From assembly GCA_002409285.1 (NCBI GenBank), contig DHUT01000001.1:5234-10935 (forward strand): 5,702 nt of DNA. The letters run 5' to 3'. The notes beneath the pieces are model-generated. The model worked only from the letters and a program-made list of their open reading frames with translations. It had not been told where the DNA came from and did not search any database. This document shows positions 1 through 4,614 of this stretch, in pieces; within the stretch, counting starts at the first letter, position 1; each line of letters opens with the position of its first letter. Source of the stretch: Firmicutes bacterium UBA5227 (lineage in GTDB: Bacteria > Bacillota > Clostridia > Tissierellales > Sedimentibacteraceae). The position numbers and the translations under genes were made by a program.

Positions 1-38
1 GACAATAAAAATATTCCAAATACTATTCTGGAGCAGAA

Positions 39-890
39 ATGAAATTATTTTCTAAATTGACAGGTCTTTTATTCTTAGCTTCAATTATTCTTTTTTTATA
101 TGCGAGATTAATTGAACCGGTACTATTAACAGTTAAATATGAAAATATACACAGCAATTTTGTAAATGATAAAAGTGATAATATTAAAATAATACAATTT
201 TCAGATACCCATTTATCTGAATTTTTTGGTGTAAAGAATTTAAAAAAGGCAGTTAATAAAATAAATAATCAAAACCCGCATATTGTTGTTTTTACAGGGG
301 ATTTGATAGAACAATACAATGAATATGAAGATAAAGACAACATACATGAAATATGGGAAGTTTTAAGCAAAATAAATGCTCCTTTAGGAAAGTATGCTGT
401 TTATGGCAACCATGATTACGGCGGTGGCGCAGAAAGAGCATATAAGAAAATAATGGAGAACAGCGGATTTCAAGTACTTTCAAATGAAAATGCAAAAATC
501 GAAGAATACAATATCAATATAATAGGGATGGACGATTCAATTTTTGGTACCTTTGACAAAGAAGTTATAGTCAACTTTTTGGGTGAAGATTATTTTAATA
601 TAATACTAAGCCATGAACCTGATGCGTCGGAACATTTTCTTGAATATAACGCAGATTTGTTTTTAACCGGCCACAGCCATGGAGGTCAAATAAACCTGCC
701 ATTTATTAATTACACTCCGCCCTTGGCACAAAAGTATGTGAGGGGGATGTATGAGGTTGATAATTACAGGCAGACGAAAATATATGTCAATGTAGGGTTG
801 GGAACATCAACATTACCTATGCGTTTTATGGCAACACCTGAATTGACGGTTATTACTCTAAATGCTATACTTGATTATAACCCTGATTAA
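39..890 (+). CDS. Membrane-anchored metallophosphoesterase (YkuE/LpxG-like)
   Basis: A 283-residue protein of the calcineurin-like metallophosphoesterase superfamily, which hydrolyses phosphomono-, phosphodi- or pyrophosphate esters with a two-metal centre. All the metal-binding blocks are visible in order: D56-T-H58 (SDTHLS), G87-D88 (FTGDL), G123-N-H-D126, H192 (LSHEPD) and G211-H-S-H-G-G-Q217. Residues about 5-30 form one hydrophobic segment with little charge before it, so the catalytic domain probably sits outside the membrane on an N-terminal anchor. The GHSHGGQ ending and the N-terminal segment fit the YkuE/YaeI/LpxG branch, whose length is about 270-290 residues, so the gene looks intact. 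The ATG at 39 has a TGGAG ribosome-binding site at 29-33. The physiological substrate cannot be told from sequence; LpxG members cleave UDP-diacylglucosamine, but a lipid A role is unlikely in a Gram-positive. No terminator is visible before the next gene. Confidence 0.93.
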   Translation: MKLFSKLTGLLFLASIILFLYARLIEPVLLTVKYENIHSNFVNDKSDNIKIIQFSDTHLSEFFGVKNLKKAVNKINNQNPHIVVFTGDLIEQYNEYEDKDNIHEIWEVLSKINAPLGKYAVYGNHDYGGGAERAYKKIMENSGFQVLSNENAKIEEYNINIIGMDDSIFGTFDKEVIVNFLGEDYFNIILSHEPDASEHFLEYNADLFLTGHSHGGQINLPFINYTPPLAQKYVRGMYEVDNYRQTKIYVNVGLGTSTLPMRFMATPELTVITLNAILDYNPD

Positions 891-900
891 GCGAGATAGG

Positions 901-930
901 ATGACTTGGAGGGAAATAAAGGAGTATAAT
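901..930 (+). promoter_or_regulatory. Possible promoter for the AbrB-family gene
   Basis: A consensus TATAAT at 925-930 lies 18 nt after ATGACT (901-906), which matches TTGACA at four of six positions. Transcription would begin near 937, leaving a leader of about 90 nt before the TTG start at 1028. The -35 is poor, so co-transcription with the upstream gene remains possible. Confidence 0.35.
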
Positions 931-972
931 GATTTTGATGTTGAGTATTTTAACGGAAGATTCAAATATTAA
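901..972 (+). other. Tiny reading frame, possible gene remnant (23 codons)
   Basis: An ATG at 901 opens a 23-residue frame ending at TAA 970-972. The same frame is open back to an ATG at 862 that overlaps the end of the metallophosphoesterase gene. The predicted peptide begins MTWREIKEYNDFDVEY and is rich in W, E, D, F, Y and R. That is closer to real protein than to the K/N/I mix expected from translating AT-rich spacer. There is no good ribosome-binding site for the 901 start. It could be the stranded 5' end of a decayed gene or chance. I do not recognise the family. Confidence 0.2.
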
Positions 973-982
973 AAAAAAATAA
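929..982 (+). other. Possible 17-residue leader ORF
   Basis: A second short frame (MILMLSILTEDSNIKKK, TAA at 980-982) starts at ATG 929. It has a strong AAAGGAG Shine-Dalgarno at 918-924, only 4 nt from the start. It overlaps the 901-972 frame in another phase. Its start also lies in a TATAAT hexamer (925-930) that may be a -10 box, in which case it would not be on the transcript made from that promoter. It could be translated only on read-through mRNA from upstream. Weak call, based on the ribosome-binding site alone. Confidence 0.15.
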
Positions 983-1012
983 GACATAGTGGGACATGCA
1001 TTAATTGCATAC

Positions 1013-1018
1013 AGGAGG
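1013..1018 (+). promoter_or_regulatory. Ribosome-binding site that sets the TTG start
   Basis: A perfect AGGAGG 9 nt upstream of TTG 1028-1030. It decides the start of the AbrB-family gene in favour of TTG over GTG at 989. A small inverted repeat, ATGCA-TTAAT-TGCAT at 996-1010, sits directly ahead of it. Confidence 0.8.
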
Positions 1019-1027
1019 TTAACAATA

Positions 1028-2092
1028 TTGACAAAAGAATTATCATTGGGAACAACACTTATATTAATTTATATTATAGGATATATAGGGTATATCATTT
1101 TTAAAAAAATTAAAATTCCTGCTGCCGGAATAATCGGCTCTTTAGTTGCCAATGCAGCTGTCTCTTTATTAGGTGTTAACTTTGCAGAATTACCGGTATT
1201 TATCAGTGTTTTACTCCAAATAACAATAGGCATTATAGCAGGATCACAATTCAGCAAGGAGAGGAACAAACAAATAAAGGCGTTGGGTTTACCCAGCTTA
1301 TTAGCTGCGTTTTGGGCAGTAGCAGTTGGATTGATTTTAGGATTTTTATTATTTATATTAGCGGATGTTGATATAGGAACAGCCTTTTTTGCTGCAGCAC
1401 CGGGCGGCATGTCAGAAATGAGTTCCCTTGCAATGATGTATGGTTTCGATGTGCCGACAGTAGTTCTTTTGCAGTTTTTAAGGATAGCAATGGTATATTT
1501 TTCAATACCTTTGGTTGCTTCTTATTTTGCTAAAAAGTCAGACGGTAGTACAAAGATAGTACATAATAAAGATAATGAAGTAAATCCTGAATGCGAGGAG
1601 AATAGTTACCCGTTAATTTTTACAATTTTTATTGGAGCGGCTGCAGGTTTAATTGCTTGGAAAACAAATATTCCGGGTGGAGCTATAGTCGGTTCACTGG
1701 TTGCAGTTGGAGCATGCAAGTCATCAGGCGTTAATTTAAAAACAATGCCTAAAAAGCATATTTCAATTTATCAAATCGGTTTAGGTGCATCTTTGGGATT
1801 GACATTTACACCGGAAGTAGCAAGCTCAATATCAGGAATGCTTGGCATTATTGTGTTATTTTCATTTTTAACTGTTCTTAACGGTATTATTTTAGGGATA
1901 ATTATGCACAAGAAGTTTGGCATAGACTTAACCACTTCTTTGCTTGCATGTGCTATGGCAGGTGTATCACAAATGAGTGCCATAGCATTGGAAATGGATG
2001 CGGATTCCGTTGTAGTCAGTATAATTCAGACAATACGTTTAACTTCAATACTTTTAATTTTTCCTCCAATAGTTTTATATTTTATTGGATAA
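1028..2092 (+). CDS. AbrB-family membrane protein, putative transporter
   Basis: A 354-residue polytopic membrane protein of the AbrB family (sometimes mislabelled ammonia monooxygenase or AbrB regulator; unrelated to the Bacillus transition-state DNA-binding AbrB). It is built from two homologous halves. Residues about 11-167 carry IPAAGIIGSLVA (30-41) and AAAPGGMSEMSSLA (122-135). Residues about 196-352 carry IPGGAIVGSLVA (215-226) and ACAMAGVSQMSAIA (307-320). A polar, charged linker (about 168-194) joins them. This intact duplication is the family hallmark. The substrate is unknown. I choose TTG at 1028 because AGGAGG lies at 1013-1018, 9 nt ahead. The in-frame GTG at 989 would add 13 polar residues, place the Shine-Dalgarno inside the gene, and has no ribosome-binding site of its own. 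The next gene is convergent. Confidence 0.88.
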   Translation: MTKELSLGTTLILIYIIGYIGYIIFKKIKIPAAGIIGSLVANAAVSLLGVNFAELPVFISVLLQITIGIIAGSQFSKERNKQIKALGLPSLLAAFWAVAVGLILGFLLFILADVDIGTAFFAAAPGGMSEMSSLAMMYGFDVPTVVLLQFLRIAMVYFSIPLVASYFAKKSDGSTKIVHNKDNEVNPECEENSYPLIFTIFIGAAAGLIAWKTNIPGGAIVGSLVAVGACKSSGVNLKTMPKKHISIYQIGLGASLGLTFTPEVASSISGMLGIIVLFSFLTVLNGIILGIIMHKKFGIDLTTSLLACAMAGVSQMSAIALEMDADSVVVSIIQTIRLTSILLIFPPIVLYFIG

Positions 2093-2164
2093 GTAATAAA
2101 TTACTCAAACATTAATTATTAACGGTACTGTTAAATTAAGAAAACAGGTATGGGACACACTAAA

Positions 2165-2195
2165 AGAAGGCTTTGTTATGGTAACAAAGCCTTCT
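2165..2195. terminator. Convergent-gene terminator hairpin
   Basis: A perfect 14-bp stem (2165-2178 with 2182-2195) with a 3-nt loop. It begins 11 nt beyond the stop of the minus-strand nucleotidase gene. On the minus strand the stem ends in a short T run (TTTT at 2165-2162); on the plus strand it is followed by AATGCTTCATTTT, a weak tract. It is therefore mainly a terminator for the nucleotidase gene and may also stop the AbrB-family transcript, whose stop codon is 72 nt upstream. Confidence 0.8.
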
Positions 2196-2206
2196 AATGC
2201 TTCATT

Positions 2207-3946
2207 TTACTTGGCCGGGACTTTTATTATTTGATCTGGATAAATCAAATGAGGATTTACAATATTGTTGTATTCAGCTAATTCCTGATAAGTTAAATTA
2301 TATTGTGCTGCTATTTTCCATAAAACATCTCCGGGAACAACTATGTAAATTACTTCTTCCACAACAGGTTCAGGTTCAACAGGAGCAGGTTCAACAGGAG
2401 TCGGCTCAACAGGTTCAGGTTCTTCAACAACAACTTCCAACACTTTAATTCTTCCTGAAACTTCACTGCCGGCAGTTCCATTGGTTACAAGATAGTTCTG
2501 TATTATTTCCTCATATGTACCGAATATTGTTTGAGTATCATATTTTGCCAACATTGCATAACCGTCTCCGCCGGCTGACATAAAGTCATTTATTGCAACT
2601 GTGTATTCTTTTGTTTCATCAAATGCTTCTCCGCCTACCGTTATTTCCATAACCTTGGAATCTACCGGCTGAGCAGGGTCAAATGTAAATTCAAGCCCGC
2701 TTACCTGCAAGAATGCACCCTTTGCAGCAGGATAATCGCTTACAGACCATTCAAGCATTGCTTTCAGGTCAGCGCCTGTAATTTTCTTTACTTCAATTGT
2801 ATTTCCGAATGGGAATATAGCTGCTATCTTACCTTTTGTTATTTCACCTACAGGTATATCTTCTCTTATTCCGCCGCCGTTTACAAATGCAATATCAGCA
2901 CCTGTAGCATCCCTGGCTGCATCAGATGAAAGATTTCCAAGATTTGTTTCTTTGGTTCTTACATTCTCTCTTACACCGTCTAAATATATGTCTGTAGTTG
3001 CTATTACTTCAGTAAAAGCAGGGTCATTTTCAGGTTTAATTGTTTCAATAAATGCTGCTAATTCAGGGTCAGCAACTGTTTCTGCAGTATCTGCGGCTGC
3101 AAGCAGTCTTGCTGCCATACTTACAACTTCACCGTTTTGAATTTCTATGTCAACAAAACCTAAGTTTTTACCATAGTTTTCTGTTTGAGCTATTAATGTA
3201 TTATTTTCTAACTGGCCGGTTGCTAACAGTGAATGGCTGTGTCCGTCAATTATCAAATCGATTCCTTCTACAGCTTGAGCCAGAGCTTTAGAAGTTATAG
3301 ATGAGCTTTCATCAAGCCCTAAGTGTGCCAATGCTATTATAACATCAGTTTTGTCTTTAAGCTCATCCACCATTTCTTTTGATACCTCTACAGGATCTTC
3401 AAATGTTAAACCCGGAACATTGGTTGGATTAGTTAGAATTGCTGTATCAGGAGTAGAAAGACCGTAGATACCAACCTTAACTCCGCCTACTTCTTCAATA
3501 ACGTATGGAGTAAAAACATATTCCCCTTTTTCATCAACAATGTTTGCACTTAACATACCTACCTGAGACATATCTCTTAATTCAAACAATCTGTCTTTGC
3601 CGTAATTAAAGTCATGGTTTCCTAAGGTCAAGTAATCATAACCTGCAGCTTCCAATACCTTAATTGCATTTTCTCCTTTGGAGATATTTACAATCGGCAT
3701 ACCGTGAAGAGTATCCCCTGCATCAAGAACCAATGTGTTAGGATTTGCTTCCTTGGCTTCCTTAATTAAAGCAGCTATTTTTGCAAAACCTATAACCCCG
3801 TTATAGCTGTCCTCTACTAATCTTGCATGGGTGTCATTAGTGTGAATAACAGTAATTTTTACGGTTTCAGCATCTTCTGCAAATACAAAGCTGAAACTGC
3901 CAAGAATAAGTAATGCTACCAATACTAAACTTAATACTTTTTTCAT
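2207..3946 (-). CDS. Secreted 5'-nucleotidase with C-terminal LysM domain
   Basis: A 579-residue extracellular bifunctional-type 5'-nucleotidase (UshA/YfkN-like), expected to strip phosphate from nucleotides or related esters outside the cell. A signal peptide (1-23, VFA before E24) precedes the metallophosphatase domain (about 28-280): HTNDTH 35-40, DAGDT 75-79, GNHDF 109-113 with the catalytic Asn-His pair, AHLG 207-210, DGHSH 234-238. The 5'-nucleotidase C-terminal domain (about 313-490) has TNLGNLSSD 334-342, NGGGIR 356-361 and SAGGDGY 457-463 for phosphate and base binding. An acidic EPxPV linker (509-528) leads to a LysM module (533-577; VPGDVLWKIA), which should hold the enzyme on peptidoglycan. 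No LPXTG signal is seen. The ATG at 3946 is chosen because AGGAGGG lies 7 nt ahead and begins the signal peptide. An earlier ATG at 3982 would fall at or before the predicted transcription start. Substrate specificity is not resolved. Confidence 0.95.
   Translation of the reverse strand: MKKVLSLVLVALLILGSFSFVFAEDAETVKITVIHTNDTHARLVEDSYNGVIGFAKIAALIKEAKEANPNTLVLDAGDTLHGMPIVNISKGENAIKVLEAAGYDYLTLGNHDFNYGKDRLFELRDMSQVGMLSANIVDEKGEYVFTPYVIEEVGGVKVGIYGLSTPDTAILTNPTNVPGLTFEDPVEVSKEMVDELKDKTDVIIALAHLGLDESSSITSKALAQAVEGIDLIIDGHSHSLLATGQLENNTLIAQTENYGKNLGFVDIEIQNGEVVSMAARLLAAADTAETVADPELAAFIETIKPENDPAFTEVIATTDIYLDGVRENVRTKETNLGNLSSDAARDATGADIAFVNGGGIREDIPVGEITKGKIAAIFPFGNTIEVKKITGADLKAMLEWSVSDYPAAKGAFLQVSGLEFTFDPAQPVDSKVMEITVGGEAFDETKEYTVAINDFMSAGGDGYAMLAKYDTQTIFGTYEEIIQNYLVTNGTAGSEVSGRIKVLEVVVEEPEPVEPTPVEPAPVEPEPVVEEVIYIVVPGDVLWKIAAQYNLTYQELAEYNNIVNPHLIYPDQIIKVPAK
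2362..2421 (-). repeat. Four 15-bp tandem repeats coding EPxPV linker
   Basis: Four head-to-tail 15-bp units (2362-2376, 2377-2391, 2392-2406, 2407-2421). The first and last are identical and the middle two differ at a few positions. Read on the minus strand they encode EPEPV, EPAPV, EPTPV and EPEPV, the extended acidic linker between the nucleotidase domain and LysM. Such in-frame repeats can change copy number by slippage without breaking the gene. Confidence 0.9.
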
Positions 3947-3953
3947 CAAAATT

Positions 3954-3960
3954 CCCTCCT
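3954..3960 (-). promoter_or_regulatory. Ribosome-binding site of the nucleotidase gene
   Basis: AGGAGGG on the minus strand, 7 nt from ATG 3946-3944. It fixes the start at the signal peptide rather than at the in-frame ATG 36 nt further upstream. Confidence 0.85.
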
Positions 3961-3984
3961 CTTTTTTATGTAAGACATACATAT

Positions 3985-4013
3985 ATTATACAGTCAGAGG
4001 GATGGAATTTCAA
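3985..4013 (-). promoter_or_regulatory. Sigma-A-type promoter of the nucleotidase gene
   Basis: On the minus strand, TTGAAA (4013-4008) and a perfect TATAAT (3990-3985) are 17 nt apart. Transcription should start near 3978, giving a leader of about 30 nt that contains the AGGAGGG ribosome-binding site. No operator or phosphate-response box is recognised around it. Confidence 0.75.
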
Positions 4014-4156
4014 GACAACTTTTGCATAATTTTCATGACGCAGCTTTGTGTCTTTATTATTCCACGAGTGAACAGTAACATATACTACCTTAAATTGTAA
4101 TGAATGGAATTTAATTTTTCAATTTTTCAATTTACGTAAAAAATATCTTAAAATTG
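4014..4156. other. Divergent spacer, no gene seen
   Basis: AT-rich DNA between the -35 boxes of two divergent promoters. I see no credible coding frame or strong hairpin. The one pattern is an 8-bp unit AATTTTTC repeated about 2.6 times at 4113-4133, just upstream of the proS promoter. This could act as an A/T-rich UP-like or bent segment, but that is inference. Confidence 0.5.
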
Positions 4157-4185
4157 TTGACAAGAACATTAAATTTTTATATTAT
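4157..4185 (+). promoter_or_regulatory. Sigma-A promoter of the T-box/proS transcript
   Basis: A consensus TTGACA (4157-4162), a 17-nt spacer and TATTAT (4180-4185). Transcription should begin near 4192, about 20 nt ahead of the first T-box helix, which is the usual arrangement for such leaders. Confidence 0.85.
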
Positions 4186-4191
4186 GTATAC

Positions 4192-4418
4192 AAATTAATA
4201 ATTACGTTGAAGAGGAATAGTATATATACATGGTCAATAGAGAGAAAATCATTGGTGAAAGGTTTTTGGCCCCCTGTATTTTGAACCCGCCTTGGAGTAT
4301 TTTGAGAGTAACAACTCAAAGGGAAAATCCCTTATAAAAATGAGAGCTGTGTATTAATAAGCAGCATTAGAGTGGTACCGCGGATATCCGCCTCTTGGTT
4401 TTAAGAGGCGGATTTTAT
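4192..4418 (+). ncRNA. T-box riboswitch, proline-type
   Basis: A tRNA-sensing leader that controls proS by transcription antitermination. Stem I base: GAGG 4212-4215 with CCTT 4290-4293. The specifier-loop 5' side is AATAGTA (4216-4222) and the next helix is ATACA 4226-4230 with TGTAT 4275-4279. The AGAGAG and GGTGAAAG elements (4239-4262) are the distal T-loop motifs that dock the tRNA elbow. The specifier reads GAACCCG at 4283-4289, giving CCC (4286-4288) or CCG (4287-4289); both are Pro codons. Middle hairpins lie at 4301-4320 and 4319-4333. The T-box AGAGTGGTACCGCGG (4369-4383) forms the antiterminator: AGAG 4369-4372 with CTCT 4392-4395, and GCGG 4380-4383 with CCGC 4388-4391. The 7-nt bulge exposes UGGU for the tRNA ACCA end. 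Uncharged tRNA-Pro should stabilise it; charged tRNA leaves the terminator to form. Confidence 0.95.
4386..4418 (+). terminator. T-box intrinsic terminator
   Basis: An 11-bp perfect GC-rich stem (4386-4396 with 4403-4413), a 6-nt loop GGTTTT, and the tail TTTTAT (4413-4418). Its left arm shares CCGCCTCT with the antiterminator, so the two folds are mutually exclusive, as the T-box mechanism requires. Confidence 0.93.
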
Positions 4419-4421
4419 GTA

Positions 4422-4591
4422 TGACCTAACCCCATTTATTAGAGGTATGGGGACACATCTCTACTACGAGGAAAGTCTATGCGGGCTGAGGAATGTCCCC
4501 GAATAGGATTTTTCAGAAAAATGGCTGGTAGGTCAACCGCAAAGAATGCCAAATTTGTTCGACGTAAGGAGCAAACAAATTTGAGGCATTC
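4422..4591 (+). ncRNA. Unassigned structured RNA element in proS leader
   Basis: About 200 nt separate the T-box terminator from the proS start, and they fold in a layered way. A closing helix pairs TGACCTA 4422-4428 with TAGGTCA 4529-4535. Inside it GGGGACA 4449-4455 pairs with TGTCCCC 4494-4500, and a small hairpin sits at 4508-4522 (ATTTTT/AAAAAT). TGCGG 4480-4484 can pair with CCGCA 4537-4541, a pseudoknot crossing the closing helix. A long 3' arm then pairs GAATGCC 4544-4550 with GGCATTC 4585-4591 and AAATTTGTT 4551-4559 with AACAAATTT 4574-4582. The arm lacks a U tract, so it is not a terminator. The stretch GAGGAAAGTC (4468-4477) resembles a conserved piece of RNase P RNA, but the rest does not fit. 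Size and topology recall the raiA-motif RNA of Firmicutes, as a hypothesis only. No clear promoter of its own is seen, so it may be part of the proS mRNA. Confidence 0.5.
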
Positions 4592-4602
4592 CCCTGCGAA
4601 TG

Positions 4603-4609
4603 AAAGGAG
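4603..4609 (+). promoter_or_regulatory. Ribosome-binding site of proS
   Basis: AAAGGAG ending 5 nt before ATG 4615. It is outside the hairpins of the preceding structured segment, so it appears free for ribosomes in the fold proposed here. Confidence 0.85.
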
Positions 4610-4614
4610 AAAAA

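Noticed and set aside
292..495. Minus-strand frame opposite the metallophosphoesterase
   Set aside because: It is a shadow of the conserved catalytic region on the plus strand, and its His/Cys-rich composition is typical of an antisense reading.
1069..1983. Minus-strand frames opposite the AbrB-family gene
   Set aside because: They are antisense shadows with no ribosome-binding site, and the plus-strand frame has full family features.
2119..2134. TTAAC/GTTAA hairpin after the AbrB-family gene
   Set aside because: It has a 5-bp AT-rich stem and no T tract, too weak to call a terminator; the 2165-2195 hairpin is the better candidate.
2197..2448. Plus-strand frame rich in Gln and Val
   Set aside because: It is the antisense of the EPxPV repeat region of the nucleotidase gene; its low-complexity composition reflects the repeat. 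It has no ribosome-binding site.
2952..3291. Two plus-strand frames inside the nucleotidase gene
   Set aside because: They are antisense shadows of a clear, domain-supported gene.
4113..4133. CRISPR-like or iteron repeat
   Set aside because: It is only 2.6 copies of an 8-bp A/T unit with no spacers; it is simple sequence.
4396..4424. Separate promoter for the structured RNA
   Set aside because: TTGGTT at 4396-4401 has no good -10 at a proper distance and overlaps the T-box terminator stem.
4486..4522. Hammerhead ribozyme core (CTGAGGA at 4486-4492)
   Set aside because: The matching stem II and GAAA/cleavage-site geometry are not found in the right places.
4422..4600. Full RNase P RNA gene
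   Set aside because: Only about 180 nt are available. The sequence resembles the family solely around 4468-4499 and no 3' conserved region follows before the proS ribosome-binding site.
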